Of a stretch of DNA of 64,000 nt, positions 47,137 to 59,900 are shown in pieces. The stretch's first letter is position 1, and the number at the start of each line of letters is the position of its first letter. Both the position numbers and the translations under genes were made by a program. The stretch comes from Elymus sibiricus. Taxonomy: Eukaryota > Streptophyta > Magnoliopsida > Poales > Poaceae. The notes under the pieces were generated by a model. It saw only the letters and a list, made by a program, of their open reading frames with translations, was not told where the DNA came from and made no database searches. Location of the stretch: NCBI GenBank assembly GCA_039707655.1, contig CM077668.1, positions 399,183,630 through 399,247,629 of the forward strand. The letters run 5' to 3'.

Positions 47137-48385
47137 CACTACGTTTGGATGTATGTATTCAGCCTCTGAATTGCAAATTGGTATTGGCAGCCTGCAATTC
47201 AGTTGTTTGGATGTCCTCTGTATTGACTGATGGAAATGGACATCAATACAGAGCCTGACTTCTCTCACTTGTGTACGTCCCTCGCCAATACCGAGCCCCA
47301 ACCCTCTGATATGCTCGGAAACGCTCGACCCCGCAAAACGTACCGGTTCGTCTCAATGAAAAAAACAGACGTCCATGGAGAAAGGAGTAGAGAGCTCGGC
47401 CGCCCATGGAGGAGAGGAGCAGCGAGCTCTGCCGCTGTCCTCGTCCCTCGCACTCGTCGGCCTCCAAACTGAAATTGGTCGGGAGCTCCTCCGATCCTCA
47501 TCCCCATCACAGCCTACTCGCCTGCGCACCGCCAGAACCTCCCCATCCTTTGGCCTGCTGCAGGCGGCAACAGATTCCTCGCTCACGATCACGACCCCAT
47601 CTCTCCCTCCTGCAGTTCTTTCTTGGCGGCGACAGCCTCAGCTCGGCAGGACTGAATCCTCGTTCGTCTATCTCTGACGCAGATCTATCTCGTGCCACGC
47701 AGGGCGTAGCGGCAGAGGCGGATCTTCTCCTGCGCATCAGGAAGCAGCGTCGGCAAGGAGTGGCGAGCAACCGCAGCAAGCAGTGGCTTAAAGGCTTGGC
47801 TGTAGTCGACAAGCAGCGGTGGGGAGAAGCAACAAGGATTAGCATGCAGCGCCAGCAAAGACGGTTGCTCGTTCCGGCTGGGTTCTTTGCTCTCTCGAAT
47901 CAAAGTAATGAACTGAATTTGCCCTCCCAATTCCTCCTCAATCTCTAGCCATCAGGAGGTAATTAGAGTCCTCAGGTAATTAAGAGATAGAGATTTAGTC
48001 TACATATAAAGAGACAATCTGAAGTTGAACTTGTGTACTCTGCACTAGTTTAGAGAGAGTTGCCAAGTATCTATGCATCTGTTATGCAACGAGCTAACTA
48101 TAACTAGGAATCTTTATTTTTTTCATCTCGTAGAATGATTCCATTAAGGAGCCGAAGATGGCAAAGATTCAAGTGATGTAATTTTCATACTCATGTAACC
48201 ATGCGATTCCAGACTTTGTCATCCAAACAAGACTTGGTAATGAAACCTCACTGAAATTCCAATAGTCAATACAGTGAGCAACCAAACAAGCGAATTCGTA
48301 TTCAGCTCATTTCATTTTCCTTGCCGAATTGGTATTCTAGTCAATTCAATATAGAGCCCTCCAATACAGACATCCAAATAGAGCG
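47137..48385. mobile_element. Harbinger-like (or other TIR) non-autonomous DNA element
   Basis: The left end is CACTACGTTTGGATGT and the right end is ACATCCAAATAGAGCG, an imperfect inverted repeat (12 of 16 bases) that continues imperfectly inward. TAA flanks both sides (47134-47136, 48386-48388), as in PIF/Harbinger elements. The 1249-bp body has a GC-rich gene-like centre (47220-47950) with a 180-residue open frame (47406-47948) of no recognised domain, and no transposase. The superfamily call rests on the 3-bp duplication. Confidence 0.65.
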
Positions 48386-48959
48386 TAATGGTAATTTGCA
48401 CAAGATATGAATTTGGTCCCAAAGTGATGAATATTCAAGAGGGATATAATAAAAACTTTCATGAAAGATCATTGGATATGATAAGTTTGATTCCTTACAA
48501 TAGTTTTGCTATATCAAGATGATAATATGTGAGTCATGTTAGTGAGTAATTGTGATTTAGTAAGAATATTGGTGTTAAGGTTTGTGATTCCCTATGCATG
48601 CACATAAAGTCAATAGTTATGCAACGAAATTATATCCTACTTATGGTGCATTATTCGGTGTTAGTTATGTTCAATGCATGTTTATGACCGTTTTCGCTTT
48701 TTGGTTGGTCGCTTCTCAATATATTTGCTAGCCTTCATTTGTACTAAGCGGGAATACTGCTTGTGCATCCAACTCCTTAAACCCAAGTTGTGCCAAAAGA
48801 GTCCACCATATCTACCTATATGTGGTATTTCCATGCCGTTCCAAGTAAATTTGCATGTGCCAAATCTAAATTTTCAAAATAATTTTCCATTTTGTGTGCC
48901 CGTACCGCTCATGAAACGGCAGGGGGTGGCCAATATTTTCCATGCTAGGTGTGTTATTC
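48386..48959 (+). mobile_element. Gypsy B internal segment right of the Harbinger-like element
   Basis: This non-coding stretch matches G1 1-630 and 18912 onward. It contains the uninterrupted counterpart of the CACTA-1 target at 48907-48911. Confidence 0.75.
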
Positions 48960-51900
48960 TGTCAGGCCCATTTCTGGAACAAATCACAGAATAGCCTCAA
49001 GTCACACCAGCCCCAAGATCAGAACAACTGGTGGACTTCCTTGATACAGATATCCAGTACATACATAATATTACACAGGGGTTGAGCTAGAGTGCTCAAC
49101 AATTTATTACAAGCTTGCCAATATACTACGGTGGTGGAGTAACACAGTGGTGTGGTGGTGGTACAACACTGGTACAATAAAATAAAGTCAAGCATCATAG
49201 TGAGGCTTGGCTATTTTATTGGTGTAGCGAAAACACAGCGGATGGTACATGTGGTAGACTCCAGGATCACAGGTTGACTGACTAGGAACACCTCTAAGCG
49301 TTGGGCTCGCTAGCGCAATCTCCTTCCACAAGCTCGTCCTCCTCCAGGTCTGGCCAATAAAATAGCCAGGGACAAGCCAGTGAGTACGATGGAATGTACT
49401 CGCAAACATTTTGAACGAAAGATATACCGAATGCATATGATCATGCTGGATTAAATGATATGCATATGTTGGCTGAAATTAAATTATGGCATGATCAATA
49501 TTAGCGTGTGCAGAAAAATGAGTATATAAAATGTTAGTGACAAACCAAGAAAGTTAAAAGTGGATAATCGGGCGAGACAGGACCGCCCGAGAATCCAAAA
49601 GAAAATATAAAGTGGAGAATCGGGCGAGACAAGACCGCCCGAGTATCCAAGAGAAATGCCAAACGGGTGTCTAAAAGAGAATCGGGCGAGACAGGACCGC
49701 CCGAGAACTCAAGCGATGCCACGAGAGGTCTTGAAAAGAAATGCCAAACGGGTGTCTAAAAGAGAACCGGGCGAGACAGGACCGCCCGAGAACTCAAGCG
49801 ACGCCACGAGAGGTCTTGAAAAGAAATGCCAAACGGGTGTCTAAAAGGGAATCAGGCGAGACAGGACCGCCCGAGAACTCAAGCGACGCCACGAGAGGTC
49901 TTGAAAATAAAATCGAGTGTCCGGGGTAGTCCAGCCAGCCCCTGAGACACTCAGGAAACAAAATAAGAGAAACGGGTTAGTCCACAATAATCTTCATATC
50001 ATCAATAATATTCATGACAATATTAGTAGTGGCAATAATTATCCTGCAAAATAATTCATGCTCAATTTAATTATTTCCTCCGGAGACCGACACCGGGAAC
50101 GACACTTGACCCTTCCCAGCTAACGTCCTTGACCGTGGACACGGCTATTCGAATAGATATAACTCTGCAGAGGGTGTACTCTTTACCCACGTGTATGAGA
50201 TTTCTTTAGCCAGCATCGTGACGCTGGCTAATTCCCATTACGGTCTTTAAGTTGAAAACATGCCTGACCAGCACACACCAGATTAACTTTCCGGATGCCA
50301 GGAATCACCCAAAGCACCGTTCAAGAAAAACTCTAAGTCAGGGAGACCATCGTCTCGACTAGCATGGGATCTCTATTCATACGCGTGTATTACCAGGGGT
50401 GCCCCCTCTCGGCCCAGCCGGATACACCCATGCCCCCTGACCTGATGACGGGCATTAGTCCATGGCTGTGGAAACCCTCATCATGGCCCTCTATGTGGTG
50501 TGTACATAGACAGGGGTTAGCAACTTACTAAACCATACTTCCCTCACGGGAAGACCCGTGGCAGCACGGTGTTTAGCTAGGTGTGACGGAACAAGACTCG
50601 ATCTAGGTCGACTCAGGAGGTGTTGTTATTATGACTGGCATGTCTCACATGCCACGATGACACCGTCGTGTCTTAGCACAGCCCGTGCCCACCGGCACGC
50701 CCAAGGCAGGATATATACTCCTAGTTATCTCCCAACTTTTATTCACGGTAGAAAGTCACTTGAGTGAAGTGCAAGCAAGTGCAAATATGATATGACCATG
50801 CATGCATGCACTTGTGATATACTACACCTACAGTGCAACTCCAAACCAATGTAACCATGCATGCAATTCACCATATCCCAAGTTCAAAATGCTTGCCTTG
50901 GTCAAAGTAGTCAGAAAGTGAACCCTCGAAATTCCCAGCAAAGTTTCCCTCTTCGTTTTCTGAAAAATTCAAATTAAAATTAAAATTAAAATTTTGCAAC
51001 AGTACCAAAATGTGTCTCAAAATATTTTTAAATAAATACTAAAAAAATAGAGATAAAAATAAGAATTTCAAAAAAAGAATCAACTCAAACAGAGTTGTGG
51101 TTAAAAAGTTATTAAACTTTTAAAACCAGGGGTCTTTCTGCAAAATAGCCAGTCCCTGTGCGGTTTAAATAGAAAACGGTTCGGCAAAAGTACGCTGTCC
51201 AGCGCAGAAGGCGTAAACAGAAGAATACGTCTTCGGTTTAAAATCATAGAAAAAAGAAAACGCTGACGGGTGGGGTCCACCCGTCAGGTTTAAATTTGAA
51301 CGCGCTCGCGTGCGAGAACAGAGAGGCGGCGGTGATCACCGGCGATGATCCCCGGGGTTTTAGGAGACGACGATGGTCGGAGCGTGATCGGGGAGTCCGT
51401 CCGCATCGGTGGGTGGCAGTGATGGTCGCCGGTGAGCATCAGAACGACGGCGAGGTCGACGCCGGCGGACGGTGGTTTCGGGTGAGGTTAGATCTCGCCG
51501 GAGAGAGCTCTGAACACCGAATTGGAGCGCGGGATCGAAAAGTGGGTGTGATATGAGGCTACTGCCAAGGTTTCAGCGGTGGAGGTCGAGTATTGGCGTC
51601 GTGCTGATAGGGGTGGGTGGCGGCGGATCGGTGGTCGGAGAGGAGGAAGATGACCCCCTCGAGGTCGGGGGAGAGTGCGGGAGCTCGATTGAGATGGTGT
51701 GGAGGTGGTGTATGGAGTGAATGGAGCTCAGGGGGGGGACCCTTATATAGGCAGTTCGAGGATGGCCGAGGCGTGCGGATGACGCCAGAGTAAATTCCGG
51801 CTATCGAGTTGGTTATGGACGGCGGGCAGGTTCAGCGCATGATCATGGAGGTCAAAGGAGCTCTCCAGAAGCATTATCATGGATGAACTCGGGCCTGATC

Positions 51901-52977
51901 GCCTTATCCGCGAAGTGACTCCCGTACGGGTGCGGCGGCAGCATCCATCTCCGGCGACTGCCAGGCGGGCTCCAAGTGGTTTGGACGGTGCGGCGATGAT
52001 GCGGAGGAGGTGCCGCGTGGAGAGAGAGGTAGGTTTGGGCGGCGCGGCCAGTGAATGCTCGTCGATGGCCGTGGCGATCCTTCGGTCCGCTGCGGATGAG
52101 CACGGTGGCCGTTGCACCGGTCAGCCACTGTGTTGTCGGCGGTGGCCGCTGACCAGAGGGGTCCTGGCTATCCATTTAAGGCGAGAGGAGGCGTGGATGA
52201 GAGTGAGGTGCAGTGGAGTGCCATGCACGACAACGATCCCCTCCGCCTCTGAAAAAAATTCAGTTAACTGAATTTGTTGACAGTGCTACAGTGTGCACAC
52301 CACATGTATGATGAAATGACAGAGAGGTCTAGGCATTTTAGGAATTTGTGGGAATTTTTGTGGTGAGTTTTTGAAGCATATAAGAGGGTCTGGCAAAGTT
52401 TCAGAATTTTCGGAGCTATTAAAAATAAGTTTTGGTCATGGTGTTTGAATCTGGACCAAATTTGAACTGGATAGAATTTGAAAATTTTGAACTATGGAAC
52501 CCAATGTTTTTGGTGAAATGGGTTGTGGGTACTGTCTAGTTGCTAGGATAATTTTTGTGGTTGCAGAAGAATCATAGAAAATATGGTTCCTCTGTAAACG
52601 AAAGAAACTAGGATAATTATAAATTCCAACTTTGGAATTTATTTAAAATGGAAGAAATATTTTTAGAAGTGACAGAAAAATTATTGGAGGAATTTAGAAG
52701 GGCTAGAAAGGAGTGAAATGGCCATTCCCATGGAATAATTTTATTTATTCCAGAAACTTTTCCAAAGAGAAATATTTTTGATCTTCCCATAAATAATTAC
52801 CCAAGTAAATAACCATCCAAATCAGAACCATTTAAAATTTTGAAATCCAATTAAAAATTAAAATGATTTTCAGAATAGAAGAAAGAGAAAAAGAAAAATA
52901 GGGCCAAAATAATTTAAAGCATTTTATTTTAAAGAAAAGATTTTGAAAATCCCAAGGAATTATTTTGGGGTGTTACA
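48960..52977 (-). repeat. Gypsy C 3' LTR, about 4.0 kb
   Basis: On the minus strand it starts TGTAACACCCCAAAA (at 52977) and ends GGGCCTGACA (at 48960). The start is fixed by the adjacent polypurine tract. It includes an 85-bp tandem array (49560-49915) and a GC-rich gene-like stretch (51280-52250) whose open frames overlap on both strands and are not recognised. The length is unusual, but I see no other insertion boundary inside. Confidence 0.75.
49560..49915. repeat. Tandem array with a GC hairpin in each unit
   Basis: Units starting atgccaaacgggtgtctaaa at 49656, 49741 and 49826 have an 85-bp period. Shorter related units lie at 49560 and 49612. Each contains CGGGCG-agacaggac-CGCCCG, a 6-bp perfect stem, except the last, where one stem base is changed. 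Confidence 0.9.
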
Positions 52978-52995
52978 ACACCTACCCCCCTTAAG
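52978..52995 (-). other. Gypsy C polypurine tract
   Basis: Minus-strand TTAAGGGGGGTAGGTGT lies directly before the LTR start at 52977. Confidence 0.8.
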
Positions 52996-53002
52996 AAAAA
53001 TC

Positions 53003-56000
53003 TCATCCCCGAGATTTCAGCTGTCCCTCAAACAGGTACGGATATTCAGCCCTCAGGTGATCCTCTCTTTCCCATGTTGCTTCTTCCTCGGTGTGATTAC
53101 TCCACTGAACTTTGTAAAATTTTATCACGCTCTGTCGGGTTCTCCGTTCAGACTCCTCCAAAATCTTTATAGGACGCTCCCTATATGTAAGATCTGGTTG
53201 GATATCCAGGTCTTGATGTTGGACTTGCTTTTCTGGGTTACTGACACATCTCCTTAGCTGTGAAATGTGAAACACATCATGAACATCCGTTAATTTTGCG
53301 GGTAGCTCCAGCTGGTAGGCAACCTTGCCTCTCCTTGCAATTATCCTGAATGGTCCAATAAACCTCGGTGCCAATTTTCCTTTGACCTTAAACCTCTATA
53401 ATCCTCTCATTGGGGATACTCTAAGATACACGTATTCATCAGGTTCAAAACTGATCTGACGGTGTTTCTGATCATAATAGCTTTTCTGACGGCTCTGAGC
53501 TGCTTTCAGTCTGTCTCGGATAAGTTTCACTTTTGTTTCTGCTTCTTTGAGAACTTCCGGGCCGAAGATTCGGCTGTCTCCGATTTCAGACCAATTGAGA
53601 GGGGTACGGCATCTCCGTCCGTATAGGGCTTCGAAGGGTGACATTTTTAAACTGGCTTGATAACTGTTGTTATATGAAAATTCCGCATATCGCAAACTGT
53701 CTTCCTAGCTGGCTCCATAGGTAAGCACACATGCTCTTAGCATGTCCTTCAACATCTGATTTACCCGTTCAGTTTGTCCACCGGTCTGTGGGTGATATGC
53801 TATGCTGAAAACCAGCTGAGTCCCTAAGACCTGCTGCAGGTGATCCCAAAACCTAGAGACAAACTGAGTGCCTCTGTCAGAGACTATGGTCTTGGGTACT
53901 CCGTGTAAGCAAACAATTCGGGAGAGGTATAACCTAGCAAGCCTCTGTGTTGAGTATGTGGTTTTTACCGGAATGAAATGTGCCACCTTGGTTAATAAAT
54001 CTGTGATAACCCAGATAGCATCATTTCCGTGTCGTGACCTCGGTAATCCAACAATAAAATCCATTCCTATCACATCCCATTTCCATTCAGGCACTTTGAG
54101 TGGCTATAATAATCCTGCTGGCCTCTGATGTTCTGCCTTTATACGCTGATAGGAGTCACACCGTGCGACATATACGACGATATCCCTTTTTATCCCATGC
54201 CACCAAAAAATTTCCTGTAGATCCTTGTACATCTTGGTTCCTCCTGGGTGAATGGAGTACGGAGTTGTGTGGGCTTCTGCCAAAATTTGTTGCTTTAGCT
54301 CTTCCTTGTTGGGTACGCATAACCTTTTTCCGTACCATAGGATTCCCTGACTATCAATGGTAAATTTAGGCGCCTTGCCTAAATTTACCTTCCTTTTAAT
54401 TCCTTCGATGCTGGGGTGTCCTTTCTGAGCTTCTTTGACCTGATCCTCCAATGTTGATTTTATTTCTAAATGGGCAATGGTTCCTTCCGTGACTAGAACC
54501 ATATTAAGCTTGGCAAATTCCTGGTTGAATTCATGCTGTGAGAATTGCACACTGTCATTGTCGGTGCATGGATTTCTGCTCAGAGCATCTGCCACAACAT
54601 TTGCCTTACCCGGGTGGTAATGAATTCCCACATCATAATCCTTAATTAACTCAAGCCAACGACGCTGTCTCAAGTTTAATTCTGGCTGGGTGAAGATATA
54701 CTTAAGACTTTTGTGGTCCGTGTATATCTCGCATCGGTTACCAAGAAGGTACTGTCGCCATTCCTTGAGTGCATGTATCACAGATGCTAACTCCAAATCA
54801 TGGGTAGGGTAATTTTCTTCGTGTCGTCATAGCTGTCTTGAGGCATATGCTACGACCTTTCCTTCCTGCATTAATACACATCCAAGTCCCTTCCTGGAAG
54901 CGTCACAATATATTTCAAAATTTTTGTGCACATCTGGCACGATCAGAACAGGTGCCGTGGTCAACCTTTTCTTTAATTCTTGGAAACTTTTCTCGCAAGC
55001 TTCGGTCCATTCAAACTTTTATCTTTCTTGAGTAGCTGAGTCATGGGTTTGGCTATGGCGGAGAATCCTTCAGTAAATCGCCGATAATAGCCGGCCAGAC
55101 CAAGAAAACTTCTGACCTCATTTACGTTGGTGGGTTGCTTCCACCCTAAGACATCTTTCACTTTGCTTGGGTCCACTGCTATCCCATCATGTGTCAGTAC
55201 GTGTCCCAGAAAACCAACTTCTCGTAACCAAAATTCACATTTGCTGAATTTGGCATATAGTTGATTTTTTCGTAATTCTTCCAGGACTATCCGAAGATGT
55301 TGCTCATGTTCTTCTGGCGTCTTGGAATAAATAAGTATATCATCAATGAACACAACCACGAACTTGTCCAAATATTTCATGAGATGCACAAAATAAGCAG
55401 CAGCGTTGGTCAAACCGAAGGGCATCACTGTGAACTCATATAATCCATATCAGGTGGTAAAGGCAGTTTTGGGTATGTCTGACGATCGGATTCTTAATTG
55501 ATGGTAGCCTGACCTCAAGTCTATTTTTGAGAATACATTGGCTTCTGCCAGTTGCTCGAACAGGTCGTTGATTCTTGGCAGTGGATATTTATTTTTGATG
55601 GTAGCCATATTGAGTGCCCTGTAATCAATACATAATCTTAGAGTACCATCCTTTTTCTTGTCAAATAAAACCGGCGATCCCCATGGTGATGAGCTGGGTC
55701 GAACATAACCTTTTTCCATTAATTCCATAATTTCTTTCTTTAGCTCAGCCAATTCTGTCGAAGCCATACGATAAGGCTTCTTGTAAATGGGTGCTGTTCC
55801 AGGTGCTAATTCAATAACGAACTCAATTTCGCGATCAGGTGGCATGCCTGGTAGCTCCTCCGGAAATACGTCATGGTATTCGCACACCACAGGAACCTTG
55901 CTTAACTCTGTCATATCCACTTGATTTAATTTTCCCTGTGAAGTAGAAATCTTCCTTGTGCCAAATTTTATTGTCTTCCCTTGACAATTTGTGAGAGTCA

Positions 56001-56318
56001 CTGTATGGTTGTAGCAGTCTATAAAACCTTTATTTGTGGTCAACCAGTCCATTCCCAAAATAACGTCCAGATCGACTCCTTCCAGTACAATGAGATTGGC
56101 TAGAAACTTCATTCCTTTGATTTCAATATTCACATCCTTGCAGTACCATTGTGTGCTTTGCTTCGATCCCGGGGACTGAATAACCATTGAATTTTGCAAA
56201 GGCGAAGAAGAAAATTGATTCTCCGAAGCAAATCTTTTGGAAATGCATGAATGGGAAGCTCCAGCATAAAATAAGACTGTGGCATTAATTGTGTTGACAG
56301 GGAACGTACCAAACACGA
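53003..56318 (-). pseudogene. Gypsy C pol (protease, RT, RNase H, integrase, chromo-like domain), broken
   Basis: From 56316 down: a protease whose active site reads FYAGAS where D-S/T-G is expected; RT with CIDYRALN and FIDDILIYS; RNase H; the integrase finger; an integrase core with GMDFIVGLPRS and HPQTGGQTERVNQ; and a chromo-like tail (YKVQWSNHTEEEATWE). Single in-frame stops lie just above 55450, at 54810-54840, near 54100, near 53703 and near 53390. A one-base loss shifts the frame near 55020. Most stops are explained by C-to-T or G-to-A changes (CAG, CGA, TGG to stop). The copy is long dead. Confidence 0.9.
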
Positions 56319-56819
56319 TGTCCGGTTGACGGTGTCTTGGATTAGGGGGTGCCTACCTAGCCGGCCCGTTTCCTCGGATGGGCCGATATGCCCCCGTACG
56401 TAGTCAAGATTGACTCCGGAAGCCACACATGGCAGACGTGATCAAGGCAGCCTCTACCAAAGACTTGCAGTACACTTCAAGATTTCTCCAGCCGCCTTAC
56501 TCCAAGATACCGACCTTGTAACCCTAGTTACCCTCCCTCACGTGTATATAAGCCATAGGGTTTAGCCCGTAGGGCACATCAACGCAACATCGAACACCTA
56601 GCTTTAGAAGTTAGACACATATTACGATCTCGAGGTAGATCAACTCTGTACTCGATACATCTCCATTAATATAAACAGAAGCAGGACGTAGGGTTTTACC
56701 TCCATCAAGAGGGCCCGAACCTGGGTAAAACATCGTCTCCCTTTGTCTCTATTACCATCGATCCGAGATCCGCAGCTCGGGACCCCCTACCCCGAGGTCT
56801 GCAGGTTTTTACACCGACA
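56319..56819 (+). repeat. Gypsy D 5' LTR
   Basis: It is 501 bp, starting TGTCCGGTTGACGG and ending TTTACACCGACA (TGTC/GACA). The leader sequence TGGTGCTTTCATTGAGAG follows one base after the LTR. Confidence 0.88.
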
Positions 56820-56820
56820 C

Positions 56821-56838
56821 TGGTGCTTTCATTGAGAG
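56821..56838 (+). other. Primer-binding-site candidate of Gypsy D
   Basis: TGGTGCTTTCATTGAGAG occupies the PBS position. The tRNA it would pair with was not identified. Confidence 0.55.
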
Positions 56839-56947
56839 TTCCGCTGCGCGATCACCAGAAGGATCAATGGCTCACCTACGAATCGATCACGATAATTGAT
56901 GCGGGGACGTCTACACCCCTGGACAGCTTTTTGTCTTCGGTAGCATT

Positions 56948-59900
56948 ATGTTCTGCGCCGATTCGACGGGACACTTGACTTCTGTCGAGAACTACGCCCC
57001 TGGACGGGTCATAACCTTCGGTGGCCTCAAGTACACTACCGATTCTCGCGGCGAACTTGTCTTGTCGGGATTGACGCCGGGCCTGATCGAGAGCTCGGCC
57101 GGTTCTGGAGGTTCGACTCCAGAACCGAACTCTGTCATGACATCTTTTGAGATCACTGACGCCTCCGCCAATCCGGTTGATCCCTCCCCGACCCTTAGTA
57201 CGGAGAGAGATCCGGCTCCCACTACCGAAGCAGTGCCAACACCAGAGATGATTTCGAATCAAAACTACGGTTTACATTCAGATCCCCTCGCTCTGAAGAC
57301 GCGCCTGATCGCACGCAGGATGTACTTCGAATCAGCCCTGCCTATGGCGCATCCATGGATCCCGAAGAGTTATCTCACCTTGATGAGATGCTTTGCCACA
57401 TCCAGAGCATGTCCATCTCGGACGGCAAGACTTCGGTTTATGATCAGATCGGACTTAAAGCCGACGATAGGGAAATTTACATCCCACCCACCACCCACCT
57501 AGTCGCCACGGTCGATGATTTAACCGACGTGTTGGACTATGGAGAACCCTCAGATATGGATTAGGACGCCGACGACCCCATCGAGAACACCTTGCCCTCT
57601 GTCAACACGGGCAGGTGGACCGCCACATCCACCTACGATGTCTATATGGTGGACACCCCCAAATCCCCTCCAAGATGCCGGCGATGGCGCCGAAGGGGCA
57701 ATAATGGGGAACCTAGCGGCAATGACGCAACAGCCAATAACGGCAACGAGGAGGACTGCGACGCCGATAACCTAGAGGAGGACATTCAAGCTTCCCCAGT
57801 AAGGAACGGCACACCAGACCGACCTCTTGTGGACTCTGATCCCGATGACCTCTTCGAAGGGGCCGACGACAATTACATGCCAGAGTCCGAGGAGGACGAC
57901 AGCCTTGGTACCGAGGACTTCATCGTCCCCGAGGACCCCTTCGAACAAGAACGCTTCCGGCGACGCCTTGTCGCAACGGCCCGGAGCTTGAAACGCAAGC
58001 AGCAGCAGCTGCAGGAAAATACCGACGCGCTGAATGATAAGTGGGTTGAAGTGCTTTTCGCCGAGCAGGATATGGAGAACCGAGGCCATAGTGCGCTCAA
58101 GTCTTACCCACGCAGGCGCCTCCTCCCAGAATTTGATGAAGAGCTCGCTGACGACCTCGATCGGCCCCCTAGAGGCCGGGACAGGCCAAGACTAGAAGAC
58201 CATGGTGAAAGGCCGCCTCCACGCCGTCATGGTAAAGACCCTGTGGACTACCTGGATCCTCGCGACGCTAGATGTTGTATTGAAGAAAATATGGCACCCC
58301 CTTGGTCCATCTACGGATCAAGGGGACGTGCCCCCGGTGGGCCCAACAGCTACGATGCCTGGATGGACAGGAACGGCTGTGCCCGAGATCAAGCTTACTC
58401 ACGGCTCTCTCCTGATACCCGACGAGATCCTCCTCGATCCCAAGGTCCAGCTCACCCAATCTGCTTTACAAACAGGGTGATGGAGCACCAATTCCCGGAA
58501 GGGTTTAAACCCATTAACATAGAACCATATGATGGTACCACCGACCCAGCAGTTTGGATCGAGGATTTCCTCCTACACATACACATGGCCAATGGAGACG
58601 ACCTCCATGCCATTAAATATCTGCCGCTCAAGTTAAAGGGGCCAGCGAGACACTGGCTTAATAGCCTCCCACCTCACTCTATTGGCAGCTGGGAAGCCCT
58701 AGAAGACGCCTTTCGAGCAAACTTCCAGGGCACGTATGTCCGACCTCCGGACGCTGATGACCTCAGCCGTGTTACCCAGCAGCCTGGCGAATCAGCCCGG
58801 AAATTTTGGAACAGGTTCATCACCAAGAAGAACCAGATCATAGACTGCTCCGAAGCCGAGGCCATCGCCGCATTCAAAAATAATATTCGAGATGAATGGC
58901 TAGCTCGCCAGCTCGGCCAAGATAAGCCGAGGACTATGGCTGCCCTGACCTCTCTGATGACCCGCTTTTGTGCGGGGGAGGATAGCTGGCTTGCCCGAAG
59001 TACCCATAATGGCGAGGCAGGCACCTCGGAAACCCGCGACGCCAATGGAAAACCGAAGCGCAATAAAAATAAGCGCAGGTATGAAAACGGCGGAAGCGAC
59101 ACTGAAGACGCCGGAATCAATGCTGGATTCGCCGGACCTAAATCCGGGCAGAAAAGAAAACCCTATAAGGGGAACAAAGATGGACCTAGCCAGCTCGACA
59201 GGCTCCTGGACCGCCCATGTGGGATTCACGGTACTCAAGAAAAACCAGCAACACACACTAATAGGAATTGCTGGGTCTTCAAACAAGCTGGCAAGGTAGC
59301 GGCAGAGGGTCAGAATAAAACCCAACACCGCAGCGACGACGAGGATGAACCTCGGCAGCCCAATAATAGAGGGCAAAAGAAATTTCCAAATGAGGTAACA
59401 GAGGTCAATATGATCTATGTCACCCACATCCCTAAACGGGAGAGAAAGCGTGCGCTTCGGGACATATATGCGTTGGAGCCCGTCGCCCCGAAGTATAACC
59501 CATGGTCGGCTTACCCGATCACTTTCGACAAGCACGATCATCCGACTAGCATCAGGCATGGCGGATCTGCGGCGCTCGTTCTGGACCCTATTGTGGATGG
59601 TTATCATCTAACACGTGTCCTGATGGACAGGGGCAGCAGTCTTAACCTTATCTATGAGGACACTGTTCGGAAGATGGGCATTGACTCATCTCGGATAAAA
59701 CCGAGCTCTACCACCTTTAAAGGTGTCATTCCGGGCATCGAGGCCCGTTGTACCGGGACAGTCACCCTCGGGGTAGTCTTCGGTTCACCCGAGAACTTCA
59801 GAAGCGAGGAGTTAATCTTCGACATCGTACCCTTCCGGAGTGGATACCACGCGCTCCTAGGGCGCACAGCGTTTGCACGCTTCAACGCAGTCACGCATTA

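Larger units (their letters stand above)
43352..48959 (+). mobile_element. Gypsy B, non-autonomous LTR element (5' LTR and internal region)
   Basis: This plus-strand element inserted into CACTA-3 (left target TTGAC, 43347-43351). The order is 5' LTR, primer-binding site, one long frame (45148-46083), hairpin motifs, then non-coding sequence interrupted by a Harbinger-like element. It is cut by Gypsy C at 48959/48960, so the 3' LTR lies outside the window. Its frame and hairpins match Gypsy A; its 3' non-coding part matches G1. Confidence 0.82.
48960..56318 (-). mobile_element. Gypsy C, degenerate chromodomain-type Gypsy element (3' LTR and pol)
   Basis: This minus-strand element inserted into Gypsy B at 48959/48960. 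The order from right to left is protease-RT, RNase H, integrase, chromo-like tail, polypurine tract and a long 3' LTR. Gypsy D interrupts it at 56318/56319, so gag and the 5' LTR are outside the window. Confidence 0.88.

Noticed and set aside
49656..49915. 85-bp repeats as a CRISPR-like or coding repeat
   Set aside because: The whole 85-bp unit repeats without unique spacers, and it lies in a non-coding LTR.
51296..52271. GC-rich frames as a host gene
   Set aside because: Open frames overlap on both strands with no domain or splice pattern, and the stretch is bounded by one LTR whose ends and polypurine tract are clear.
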